A DNA stretch of 64,000 bases from Pedobacter sp. R20-19 (GTDB lineage: Bacteria; Bacteroidota; Bacteroidia; Sphingobacteriales; Sphingobacteriaceae), in the NCBI RefSeq assembly GCF_000708265.2, contig NZ_JCKI01000002.1:124001-188000 (forward strand), in the 5' to 3' direction. The notes under the pieces were generated by a model. It did not search any database, was not told the origin of the DNA, and saw nothing but the letters and a program-made list of their open reading frames with translations. Made by a program: the position numbers and the translations under genes. Shown one piece after another: positions 16,334 through 24,544 of this stretch (position 1 is the stretch's first letter; every line of letters begins with the position of its first letter).

Positions 16334-18070
16334 TTAAATGTTTTGTTTTTTCTTTTGAGCTAAAATATATTCGGCGGTGCGCATAGATAATGCAAGAATT
16401 GTCCAGGTAGCGTTTTTATCACCTTGCTGTACAAATGAACCTGCATCTACTACAAATAAGTTCTTGCAGTCATGAGCCTGACAATATTTGTTTAGTGCAG
16501 AATTTTTAGGATCATCGCCCATTCTAATAGTACCTACCTCATGGATAATTTTTCCTGGTGGAAGTAATCCATAATTGGTTTCTGGTCCCTGAATTTTAGA
16601 AGTCACTACGCCGCCCATTTCTTTCATCATAGTGAGGAAGGTATCCTGCATGTGTTTGGCCTGTAAAATTTCTTCCTTGGCCCATTTGTAGTGAAATCTC
16701 AATACTGGAATACCAAACTTGTCGACCGCATTTGGATCAATTTCACAATAATTATCTGCTCTCGCTATGGCTGTTCCTCTCCCCGCCATACCAACAGTTG
16801 TACCATAGAAACGGCGATAATCATCTTTCAAAGATTTCCCGTAGCCACCAGCATCCTTCATTTTGCCGTCTCTGCCGGGGACCATGCCATTCATTTCTGC
16901 AACACCGCCCCCGAACCCGTAGGCAGGCATTCCCATTCCGCCCCAATATTCAATGTGGTAACCTCTAGGGAAGTTAAGTTTCTTATTGTCTAGCCACCAT
17001 GGAGAATAAATATGCACACTTCCTAAGCCATCTTCATTATAACGTTTTCTATCCATTAACTGAGGCAAAAATCCTGAAACGCTTACGCCTGTAGAATCAT
17101 GGAGGTATTTACCCACTATACCACTACTATTGGCTAAACCATTAGGATGTGCGGATGATTTAGAATTCAATAAAATACGGGCAGATTCACATGCGCTGGC
17201 ACCTAAAATTACCATTTTTCCATTTACCTGATATTCCTGTAGATCTTTCCGGTTTACATAGGAAACTCCTTTGGCAGACCCATCTTTATCTGTAATCACC
17301 TCACGAACCATTGCATCAGTAATTACGGTTAGGTTTCCGGTTTTAACTGCAGGAATCACCAAACACGATGAAGAAGAAAAGTCGCCATATACTTTACAGC
17401 TTCTACCACATTGGCCACAATAAAAGCAGGGTGCCCTATCGCTATTATTTGGTAATGGTTCTGTTAAAACAGAACCACGGCCAGGGATAACCTTAACACC
17501 TGCTTTATCTGCTCCTTTTTTGATGAAAAGCTCAGTCAATCGGGGTTTTGGTGGTTTCATGAAGATTCCATCAGGCTCATTAGGCAATCCTTCTTTGGTG
17601 CCATAAATCCCGATTAAACGATCAACTTTATCATAGAAAGGTTTCACATCATCGTAAGTAATTGGCCAGTCATCAGTTAAGCCATCTTTTGCCTGAAAAT
17701 CAAGTGGACCCATCCGAAGTGATATTCTTCCCCAGTGATTGGTACGTCCGCCCAGCATTCTGGATCTGAACCATTCAAATTCAGTTTTATCTTTGGTGGT
17801 ATAAGGTTCACCTTCCAACTCCCAGCCACCGTATGAGGCATCAAAATCTCCGAAAGGTCTTGTAGTAGATGCACCACGACGGGGAGATTCCCAAGGCCAT
17901 TTTAATTGATGTGCATCTATTCGGGGATCGAAATATTGACCAGCCTCAAGCATTAAAACCTTTTGACCCGCGTTAGCTAAAACATAGGCCGCCATACCGC
18001 CACCAGCACCAGATCCAACAATAATGGCATCATAAACGGTAGGCGATTTTTTTATCTGAAAGTCACTCAT
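16334..18070 (-). CDS. GMC-family FAD-dependent sugar/alcohol dehydrogenase, catalytic subunit
   Basis: The 578-residue enzyme has an N-terminal FAD Rossmann motif (AIIVGSGAGGGMAAYVL, about residues 15-31) and a C-terminal GMC domain with HEVGTIRMGDD and NATWTILALSMRTAEYI. Cysteines 215, 218, 221 and 225 form CX2CX2CX3C, a spacing that suits an iron-sulfur cluster; FAD glucose dehydrogenases of Burkholderia hold a 3Fe-4S cluster in the equivalent subunit. There is no signal peptide, consistent with co-export by the Tat-type small subunit encoded next. Sugar specificity cannot be told. No cytochrome c subunit gene is nearby. Confidence 0.88.
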   Translation of the reverse strand: MSDFQIKKSPTVYDAIIVGSGAGGGMAAYVLANAGQKVLMLEAGQYFDPRIDAHQLKWPWESPRRGASTTRPFGDFDASYGGWELEGEPYTTKDKTEFEWFRSRMLGGRTNHWGRISLRMGPLDFQAKDGLTDDWPITYDDVKPFYDKVDRLIGIYGTKEGLPNEPDGIFMKPPKPRLTELFIKKGADKAGVKVIPGRGSVLTEPLPNNSDRAPCFYCGQCGRSCKVYGDFSSSSCLVIPAVKTGNLTVITDAMVREVITDKDGSAKGVSYVNRKDLQEYQVNGKMVILGASACESARILLNSKSSAHPNGLANSSGIVGKYLHDSTGVSVSGFLPQLMDRKRYNEDGLGSVHIYSPWWLDNKKLNFPRGYHIEYWGGMGMPAYGFGGGVAEMNGMVPGRDGKMKDAGGYGKSLKDDYRRFYGTTVGMAGRGTAIARADNYCEIDPNAVDKFGIPVLRFHYKWAKEEILQAKHMQDTFLTMMKEMGGVVTSKIQGPETNYGLLPPGKIIHEVGTIRMGDDPKNSALNKYCQAHDCKNLFVVDAGSFVQQGDKNATWTILALSMRTAEYILAQKKKQNI

Positions 18071-18318
18071 GTAATATGGATAGAAATTAACTAATTAATA
18101 TCTAATCTAAAACTAATTTCTTTGAAATAAAAGTGATCACCTTCTTTGGAATGATTACAGATAATCTGTTTTTTTGCATTCCTAAATCGTATTACCTCTC
18201 ATCTTTATTCTTTTAATCAAAAACCTATATTCAAAGTATAAACAGAGGTTTAAGATAATTGGTAAGTCGCTCAATTGTTACATTATGGGGCGACGTTCAT
18301 TCTCATGATAAAATGATT

Positions 18319-18326
18319 TATCTTTG
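18319..18326 (+). promoter_or_regulatory. Candidate -7 promoter box before the methyltransferase gene
   Basis: TATCTTTG is an exact match to TAnnTTTG, 13 bases before the ATG at 18340. If used, the 5' leader would be only about 8 bases. No clear -33 TTTG was found. The rest of the 18071-18339 gap shows no gene. Confidence 0.4.
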
Positions 18327-18339
18327 AATTTAAATTTTA

Positions 18340-19545
18340 ATGATGGTATTTTCTGAACACATTGCCCAATTTCTTTCGGCTTTAGAAGTTAGCTTAAACG
18401 TAAAAAACTTTGCAAAAATTTCTTTAGGGAATTACAAAGGAAAAGAAGAAGCTTTAAAGCAAATTCTGGTTCGTAAGGTGGTGATCAGGCGAGAGGAAAA
18501 ATTGGCTTTTACTTTCCGGTACAAAACAAGAGACATAGTTAAAAATTTTAATTCAGCGGAAGCGATTAATTTAATAGCGGAATACCTGCAAAATGGATTC
18601 AAAATAGCTACCTTATTTACAACAGCAAAGGATTTGATTTTTGAAGAATTAAATAATGGAAAGACTGTAATCAGAGAAATAAATGCGTCTATTAAAGAAG
18701 TTCCGGCAGATGTTCATGATCAAACAAAAGAGCGATTGATTAAGCCTGAATTAAAACTTTACTTAAATGAATTAAAGATTACCGATGCTGATGGTAAGGT
18801 CTATAAAAATGCGCAGGATAAATTCCGTCAGATTAACCATTACATTGAAATTTTGAGTGCGCTGATTAAGGAGTTACCAGATGGAACAATTAAGAAAGTA
18901 GCCGATATGGGATCGGGTAAAGGTTATTTAACGTTTGCTTTATATGATTATCTGCATTCCATTCTTAAATCGGAGTCTGAGGTGATTGGTATAGAATACC
19001 GCCAGGACATGGTTAATCTATGTAATGAGGTAGCAAAGAAATCTTCATTTGATGGATTAAGTTTTGTTCAGGGAACGATTGAAGATTACGATGCTACGGA
19101 TGTAAATTTATTGATTGCGCTTCATGCCTGTGACACTGCAACGGATGATGCCATTTATAAAGGAATAAAAGCAAATGCTGATTTAATTGTTGTTGCGCCT
19201 TGCTGCCATAAACAGATTAGACGGGAAATAGAGAAGAATAAGGTGAAAAATGATATTTCGTTTTTAACTAAACATGGAATTTTTCTGGAACGCCAGGCCG
19301 AAATGGTTACTGATGGTATTCGTGCTTTAATTTTGGAATACTTTGGCTATAAAACTAAAGTATTTGAATTTATTTCTGATGTACATACGCCGAAGAATGT
19401 GCTTGTTGTTGGGGTAAAGAAAGCAGAAAGCTTAAAGCTAAAAGCGGAAAGCGAAAGAAAAGCAGAAGTTTTACAAAAGATTAAAGCGAGTAAAGCATAT
19501 TTTGGGATTGGCTATCATCATTTGGAAAGGTTGTTGGAGCTTTAA
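18340..19545 (+). CDS. Class I SAM-dependent methyltransferase, target unknown
   Basis: The 401-residue protein has a poorly conserved N-terminal part (1-150) and a Rossmann methyltransferase domain from about residue 175, with the SAM-binding motif VADMGSGKGYLTFALYDYL. A later APCCHKQIRREIE motif is found in the Methyltransf_32 group, whose members include RNA-modifying and uncharacterised enzymes. Residues about 361-372 are encoded by five 7-base repeats (19420-19454), giving a Lys/Glu/Ala/Leu/Ser-rich linker before the terminal YFGIGYHHLERLLEL. The substrate is not predictable. Confidence 0.8.
   Translation: MMVFSEHIAQFLSALEVSLNVKNFAKISLGNYKGKEEALKQILVRKVVIRREEKLAFTFRYKTRDIVKNFNSAEAINLIAEYLQNGFKIATLFTTAKDLIFEELNNGKTVIREINASIKEVPADVHDQTKERLIKPELKLYLNELKITDADGKVYKNAQDKFRQINHYIEILSALIKELPDGTIKKVADMGSGKGYLTFALYDYLHSILKSESEVIGIEYRQDMVNLCNEVAKKSSFDGLSFVQGTIEDYDATDVNLLIALHACDTATDDAIYKGIKANADLIVVAPCCHKQIRREIEKNKVKNDISFLTKHGIFLERQAEMVTDGIRALILEYFGYKTKVFEFISDVHTPKNVLVVGVKKAESLKLKAESERKAEVLQKIKASKAYFGIGYHHLERLLEL
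19420..19454. repeat. Five-unit heptad array inside a coding region
   Basis: Exactly five units AAAGCAG, AAAGCTT, AAAGCTA, AAAGCGG, AAAGCGA lie within the methyltransferase gene. The 35-base length is not a multiple of three, yet the frame stays open. It has the same design as the intergenic arrays. Confidence 0.75.
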
Positions 19546-19562
19546 GAATATTCTTCATTCTG

Positions 19563-19676
19563 ATCCGATAGCTATCGGATTTGTTTCAGCATCCTTCAAG
19601 ATAAGACCCTAAAACCAGTTCAGGGTGAGGATAGCGGCCAGGAATTTACCATGTTTGTTGGTGTGACACCAACAAA
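19563..19676. repeat. Palindromic intergenic repeats after the methyltransferase
   Basis: Three structures follow each other: a perfect 18-base palindrome ATCCGATAGCTATCGGAT (19563-19580); a CCCTAAAACCAGTTCAGGG stem like the one at 12.26 kb; and TTTGTTGGTGT/ACACCAACAAA (19654-19676), arms of 11 bases with a single central base. They fill the gap between converging genes and look like REP-type sequences, perhaps also acting as a terminator. Confidence 0.6.
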
Positions 19677-19687
19677 TAGAATGGAAC

Positions 19688-20047
19688 TTACAGATGCAAT
19701 AAAATTAATGCAACTAATGCCGGGATAGATTGCACATAAAGGATTTTCTTACTGGCGGTGGCTGCACCATATATACCAGCTACGATTACACAGATTAAGA
19801 AAAATATGGCAACATATATTTTCCAATGCTGATCATTAATGCATAAAGACCAAATTAATCCGGCTGCCAGAAAACCATTGTACAAGCCCTGGTTTGCGGC
19901 CAATGTTTTTGTAGGTAGAAAAAGGTCTGCAGGTATGGTTTTAAAAACTTTTGGAGCTTTGGTTGTCCAGGCGAACATTTCTAACCATAAAATATAAAGG
20001 TGAATGGCGGCGACCAGGCCAATCATAATTTGTGCAGCTAATTGCAT
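19688..20047 (-). CDS. DUF1304 family integral membrane protein
   Basis: The 119-residue protein has about four hydrophobic helices and matches the DUF1304 pattern: an N-terminal helix with HLYILWLEMFAW, the loop LAANQGLYNGFLAAGL, and a C-terminal GIYGAATASKKILYVQSIPA segment. The function of the family is unknown. It is transcribed alone, convergent to the methyltransferase gene and divergent from dnaK. Confidence 0.85.
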   Translation of the reverse strand: MQLAAQIMIGLVAAIHLYILWLEMFAWTTKAPKVFKTIPADLFLPTKTLAANQGLYNGFLAAGLIWSLCINDQHWKIYVAIFFLICVIVAGIYGAATASKKILYVQSIPALVALILLHL

Positions 20048-20193
20048 GATGTATTGGTTTATTTATTGAAGATACAATAAATTGTGAATTATTATAGTTG
20101 ATTTTTATAATGGATATTCTATCTGGTAACCTGTTGCTTGAATAGTAAGCTAACTTACAATATAATCTTAACCTCATCATTAGACTCTAAATT

Positions 20194-20262
20194 AGCTTTA
20201 GTCTTTCAATATTAACTTTAGTCTTTAAGCTTTAACCTTTCAACTTTTACATTTAATCTTAG
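20194..20262. repeat. Long heptad array upstream of dnaK
   Basis: About nine consecutive 7-base units are visible (AGCTTTA, GTCTTTC, AATATTA, ACTTTAG, TCTTTAA, GCTTTAA, CCTTTCA, ACTTTTA, CATTTAA). It lies in the 360-base gap between the DUF1304 gene and dnaK, about 80 bases upstream of the dnaK promoter candidate. It is the longest run of this family in the window. Confidence 0.6.
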
Positions 20263-20343
20263 TTCTGTCATGCTGTCAGTAAACTTTAGGCCTATTTTTT
20301 ACATTTTATCAGTCTTTTGTGCATATTTTCTGCCAAAACCCGA

Positions 20344-20360
20344 TTGGCACAAGCATTGTT
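20344..20360 (+). promoter_or_regulatory. Sigma-54-like promoter before dnaK
   Basis: TTGGCAC (20344-20350), five spacer bases and TTGTT (20356-20360) reproduce the -24/-12 layout TGGCAC-N5-TTGC of sigma-54 promoters, with one change (TTGT for TTGC). The predicted start near 20370 would leave a leader of about 38 bases. No TAnnTTTG housekeeping box was seen in the gap. Confidence 0.5.
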
Positions 20361-20407
20361 TAATAGGTAGAAATTAGAATAATAAAAAGAAAGAAAATAT
20401 AAATACA

Positions 20408-22318
20408 ATGGGAAAAATTATTGGAATAGACTTAGGAACAACAAACTCTTGCGTGAGCGTAATGGAGGGCAATGAGCCTGTAGTTATCGCAAACAGTGAG
20501 GGTAAACGTACTACACCGTCTATTGTTGCTTTTGCAGAAAACGGTGAGCGTAAAGTTGGCGAGCCTGCTAAACGTCAGGCTATAACCAACCCAACAAAAA
20601 CGATATATTCGATTAAACGCTTTATGGGTAGCAGCTACGACGAAAGTGCGAAAGAAGCTGGACGTGTACCTTATAAAGTTGTTAAAGGTGATAACAACAC
20701 ACCTCGCGTAGAAATCGACGACAGAAAATATACTCCACAAGAGATTTCTGCAATGATTCTACAGAAAATGAAAAAAACTGCTGAAGATTTCTTGGGTCAG
20801 GAAGTTACTGAAGCGGTAATTACTGTACCAGCTTACTTTAATGATGCTCAGCGTCAGGCTACTAAAGAAGCAGGTGAAATTGCAGGTTTATCTGTAAAAC
20901 GTATCATTAACGAGCCTACTGCAGCTGCTTTAGCTTATGGTTTAGATAAAGCACACAAAGACATGAAAATTGTTGTGTTTGACTGTGGTGGTGGTACTCA
21001 TGACGTTTCTGTATTAGAATTAGGTGATGGTGTTTTTGAAGTAAAATCTACTGATGGTGATACTCACTTAGGTGGTGATGACTTTGACCACATTATTATC
21101 GACTGGTTAACTGATGAATTTAAATCAGAAAACAGCATGGACCTTGCGAAAGATCCAATGGCGTTACAACGTTTAAAAGAAGCTGCTGAGAAAGCTAAAA
21201 TTGAGTTATCAAGCACAACTTCTACTGAAATTAACTTGCCATATATTACTGCTGATGCTAGCGGCCCTAAACACTTAGTGCGTACATTATCTCGTGCTAA
21301 ATTTGAGCAATTGGCTGATAGCTTAATCAAACGTACTATTGAGCCTTGTAAATCTGCATTGAAAAATGCTGGTTTAAGCACTAGCGATATCGATGAAATT
21401 ATCTTAGTAGGTGGTTCAACTCGTATTCCTGCTATTCAGGATGCTGTTAAAGCTTTCTTCGGTAAAGAGCCAAGTAAAGGTGTTAATCCTGATGAGGTTG
21501 TAGCAATTGGTGCTGCTATTCAAGGTGGTGTGTTAACTGGTGATGTGAAAGATGTATTGTTATTAGACGTTACGCCTTTATCATTAGGTATTGAAACTAT
21601 GGGTGGTGTAATGACTAAATTAATTGAGTCTAATACAACTATCCCAACAAAAAAATCAGAGACTTTCTCTACAGCTGCTGATAACCAGCCTTCAGTAGAA
21701 ATCCATATTTTACAAGGTGAACGCCCAATGGCTAACCAAAACCGTACAATTGGTCGTTTCATTTTAGATGGTATTCCACCAGCACCTCGTGGTGTGCCTC
21801 AGGTAGAAGTATCTTTTGATATTGATGCTAACGGTATTTTACACGTAAGTGCAAAAGATAAAGCTACCGGTAAAGAGCAAAAAATTCGTATCGAAGCTTC
21901 TTCAGGTTTAACTGATGCTGAGATCAAAAAAATGAAAGAAGAAGCAGAAGCTAATGCAGCTGATGATGCTAAACAAAAAGAAGAAGCAGATAAAATTAAC
22001 GGTGCTGATGCTTTAATCTTCTCTACTGAAAAACAATTGAAAGAGTTTGGTGATAAATTATCTGCTGATAAAAAAGCGCCAATCGAATCTGGTTTAGAGA
22101 AATTAAAAGCAGCTCACTTATCACGTAACTTTGCAGATATTGATGCAGCACAAGCTGAATTGCAAAATGCATGGAACGCAGCATCTGAGGAAATGTACAA
22201 AGATGGCGGTCAGCCTCAAGGTGGTGAACAACCACAAGCTGATGGTCAACCTCAAGGTGGTGGCGATAACGTTACTGATGTTGATTTTGAAGAAGTAAAA
22301 GAAGACGATAAGAAATAA
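20408..22318 (+). CDS. dnaK: Chaperone protein DnaK (Hsp70)
   Basis: DnaK is the cytosolic Hsp70 that binds unfolded segments in an ATP cycle with DnaJ and GrpE. The 636-residue product has the ATPase signatures [17 protein letters not shown] (residues 5-21), [19 protein letters not shown] and [13 protein letters not shown]. The linker [15 protein letters not shown] leads into the substrate domain, and the acidic tail ends EEVKEDDKK. In the phosphate loop the usual DLGGGT is DCGGGT. Neither dnaJ nor grpE is adjacent; a CbpA-type J protein lies 4 kb downstream. Confidence 0.98.
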   Translation: MGKIIGIDLGTTNSCVSVMEGNEPVVIANSEGKRTTPSIVAFAENGERKVGEPAKRQAITNPTKTIYSIKRFMGSSYDESAKEAGRVPYKVVKGDNNTPRVEIDDRKYTPQEISAMILQKMKKTAEDFLGQEVTEAVITVPAYFNDAQRQATKEAGEIAGLSVKRIINEPTAAALAYGLDKAHKDMKIVVFDCGGGTHDVSVLELGDGVFEVKSTDGDTHLGGDDFDHIIIDWLTDEFKSENSMDLAKDPMALQRLKEAAEKAKIELSSTTSTEINLPYITADASGPKHLVRTLSRAKFEQLADSLIKRTIEPCKSALKNAGLSTSDIDEIILVGGSTRIPAIQDAVKAFFGKEPSKGVNPDEVVAIGAAIQGGVLTGDVKDVLLLDVTPLSLGIETMGGVMTKLIESNTTIPTKKSETFSTAADNQPSVEIHILQGERPMANQNRTIGRFILDGIPPAPRGVPQVEVSFDIDANGILHVSAKDKATGKEQKIRIEASSGLTDAEIKKMKEEAEANAADDAKQKEEADKINGADALIFSTEKQLKEFGDKLSADKKAPIESGLEKLKAAHLSRNFADIDAAQAELQNAWNAASEEMYKDGGQPQGGEQPQADGQPQGGGDNVTDVDFEEVKEDDKK

Positions 22319-22351
22319 GTCTTGAGTCTGAAGTCCTGAGTCGAAAGTCTT
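22317..22351. repeat. Five-unit heptad array overlapping the dnaK stop codon
   Basis: Units AAGTCTT, GAGTCTG, AAGTCCT, GAGTCGA, AAGTCTT (35 bases) begin inside the dnaK TAA codon and end just before the terminator. Confidence 0.7.
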
Positions 22352-22361
22352 GGGATTATAT

Positions 22362-22398
22362 AAAAAGCGTTTCTGATTAAGTTCAGAAACGCTTTTTT
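22362..22398 (+). terminator. Terminator of dnaK
   Basis: Perfect 15-bp arms AAAAAGCGTTTCTGA (22362-22376) and TCAGAAACGCTTTTT (22383-22397) with a 6-base loop and a T run. It lies 44 bases after the dnaK stop. Confidence 0.9.
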
Positions 22399-22545
22399 GG
22401 TTTTAAAATATTCTAAACCTATAAGGTTTTTAAAACCTTATAGATTTGATTCCAACGTTTCTAATTAGGTTCGAAACGCTTTTGGTTTTAAAATATTTCT
22501 AAACCTATAAGGTTAGGTGGTTTATAGATTTGATTCAATAATATC
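22372..22545. repeat. About 85-bp tandem duplication downstream of dnaK
   Basis: The segment with GGTTTTAAAATATT (22399) and CTAAACCTATAAGG recurs 85 bases later (22484) with small changes, including a decayed copy of the terminator arm. The first copy contains a perfect 12-bp palindrome, CTATAAGGTTTT/AAAACCTTATAG (22419-22443), a common Bacteroidota intergenic motif. The second copy reaches the 3' end of the next gene. Confidence 0.65.
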
Positions 22546-23595
22546 CTGTAATTCTTTTTCGTTTACGGATAGTTCATGAAGTAACTTAAACTGATTTTTT
22601 GCCCGGTCTAAATTTTGTGTCGGATAATTAATCGGGTAATAAGTATTCCCGTTTAAAAAATCAGTTAAGAAGCGCAAGGCTTGCATGTAGATTATGTATT
22701 TGCCTGAGAATAAAATCAATTTCTTTTCTGTTTCGGTTAAAATACTTTTCATTTCGGAAAGATAACCTTTAATCATTGCCTCGAAATGGGGTAACCGAAT
22801 GTTGATTTTGCTTAAATCGGTTTCATTTTCAGAGAAGGCACATAGATAGGTACGCATCATATCACCCAAATCTGATATAAATTTGCCTTGCATGATGGTA
22901 TCTAAATCGATTACACAAACACCTTTAAAAGTTTTTGCATCCAAAAGCACATTACTTATTTTGGTGTCATGATGCATCACACGGTCTGGAAAGTCTTCGC
23001 GATGGCTAAAAGAGTTAAAGTAATCAAGCAGGTGTTTTTGTGAAGTTGCATCTTCTATTTGCTGTTTCGCAATAATTTTTAATTCAGTAGGGGCTAGTTT
23101 TAAGGCATTTTCAAACTGATCTACACGCAGGCTTAAATCATGGAATTTTGGAATGGTTTCCTGAAGTGTGTTGGTATCAAAATCTGCTAACAAGCGGCTT
23201 AATTTTCCAAACTGCCTGGCTGCCTCATATGCTTGCTGTGGCTCATTTAACACTTCTAGAGAAACGGTGTGGGAGATGTAGGGTAATAACCGCCAATATT
23301 CACCATTTATAAATGCCATTTCTTCGCCACCAAAGGTAGAAATAGGTTTGATAAAAAGGTAAGCGGGGTATTTTGTTGCCAGGTAATTTGCGATTAGTTT
23401 GAGGTTACTGGCAATGTTTTGTGGATGCTTAAAAACACTGGTATTGATATTTTGAAGAATGAATTTGTTTTCTTCAGATACTGGTGAAAGCAAATAGGTA
23501 CGGTTAATTAAGCCCGTACCTATTGGTGTTATTATTGTATTTACTTTTGTAAATCCATAAGCTTTTAATACTTCTGAATCTAAATTTAGCTCCAT
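22522..23595 (-). CDS. Aminoglycoside-phosphotransferase-fold sugar kinase (NahK/AmgK-like)
   Basis: The 357-residue protein has the APH kinase fold. An N-terminal glycine-rich PIGTGLINRTYLL (residues 24-36) precedes the catalytic loop VMHHDTKISNVLLD (Asp210, Asn215) and the metal-binding VIDLDTI (Asp230/232). N-acetylhexosamine 1-kinases such as NahK and the amino-sugar kinase AmgK share this pattern. Its start overlaps the end of the upstream nucleotidylyltransferase gene by 10 bases. The pair suggests anomeric phosphorylation of a sugar followed by nucleotide activation. Exact sugar unknown. Confidence 0.8.
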   Translation of the reverse strand: MELNLDSEVLKAYGFTKVNTIITPIGTGLINRTYLLSPVSEENKFILQNINTSVFKHPQNIASNLKLIANYLATKYPAYLFIKPISTFGGEEMAFINGEYWRLLPYISHTVSLEVLNEPQQAYEAARQFGKLSRLLADFDTNTLQETIPKFHDLSLRVDQFENALKLAPTELKIIAKQQIEDATSQKHLLDYFNSFSHREDFPDRVMHHDTKISNVLLDAKTFKGVCVIDLDTIMQGKFISDLGDMMRTYLCAFSENETDLSKINIRLPHFEAMIKGYLSEMKSILTETEKKLILFSGKYIIYMQALRFLTDFLNGNTYYPINYPTQNLDRAKNQFKLLHELSVNEKELQDIIESNL

Positions 23596-24485
23596 AGTTT
23601 TTCAGGATACGTTCCGTTTTTAACCAATTGGTCTATAGAATCCTGAACATATGGTTTATCTTCTTTATAAGTTACACCAAACCATTTATTAGAAGTAGGA
23701 ACAACTTTAAAAGTAGCTGTATTGTTTCTTACCAGATTTTCGCCAATTAGTGGAATAAAAAATTCTGCTTTAGGTTTATCTTTATTAGCCATTGCAAATT
23801 CCTTAAACAAGCCTTCTGTAATTTCAAAAACAGCTGGCGTAAAGCCCCAGAAATTCATCGACACTGGCGTACTGAAATCTAACGGAAATTCTTCTCCATC
23901 TTCTTCGTAGAAAATTTTTCCGTCTTTTGGATAAACTTTTGTACGTTCTACAATTTCTGATAAGTTACCAGATTCGTCTACTTTACAAACACCTCTTGAT
24001 ACCGAACCAAATTCAGAAAGTGTTTTACCAATTTCATAGCCTATAATAGAATAATTGCTGTCGTTAGCTTCTGTGTTTAAGAAATCAGCCATTTTTTGAA
24101 AGGCATCAAAACCATAATAATCATCGGCATTAATTACACAGAAAGGCTCTTTAATTACATTTCTTCCTGATAGAATTGCATGAGCAGTTCCCCATGGTTT
24201 TTCTCTATAAATTTCTTCCTCTATGCCGAATTGTTTTAAGTCGAAATTTTGAAAAACATATTCTGTTTCTATTCTGCCATTTAATTTTGGCTCAAAAATA
24301 GATTTAAAATTATCTACAAATTCTTCTTTAATAATAAATACAACCTTGCCAAATCCGGCATTAATTGCATCATATATGGAGTAATCAATAATGGTTTCGC
24401 CATTTGGGCCAAAGCCATCAATTTGTTTCATACTGCCATAACGGCTTGCCATCCCGGCAGCCAATATCAATAGAGTTGGTTTCAT
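23586..24485 (-). CDS. Sugar-1-phosphate nucleotidylyltransferase
   Basis: The 299-residue enzyme begins MKPTLLILAAGMASRYGSMK, the nucleotide-binding signature of NTP transferases, and has the metal-binding INADDYYG motif (Asp121/122) and a later WFGVTYKEDKP loop. It should convert a sugar 1-phosphate and NTP into an NDP-sugar. Overlap with the downstream kinase gene indicates a two-gene operon that activates a salvaged sugar in two steps, comparable to the AmgK-MurU logic. The base and sugar used are not fixed by sequence inspection. Confidence 0.82.
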   Translation of the reverse strand: MKPTLLILAAGMASRYGSMKQIDGFGPNGETIIDYSIYDAINAGFGKVVFIIKEEFVDNFKSIFEPKLNGRIETEYVFQNFDLKQFGIEEEIYREKPWGTAHAILSGRNVIKEPFCVINADDYYGFDAFQKMADFLNTEANDSNYSIIGYEIGKTLSEFGSVSRGVCKVDESGNLSEIVERTKVYPKDGKIFYEEDGEEFPLDFSTPVSMNFWGFTPAVFEITEGLFKEFAMANKDKPKAEFFIPLIGENLVRNNTATFKVVPTSNKWFGVTYKEDKPYVQDSIDQLVKNGTYPEKLWS

Positions 24486-24544
24486 CTTATAAAAATTAAT
24501 GGAGCGTTAAATGTTATTGTATTAATATTAATTATTTTGGAGGA

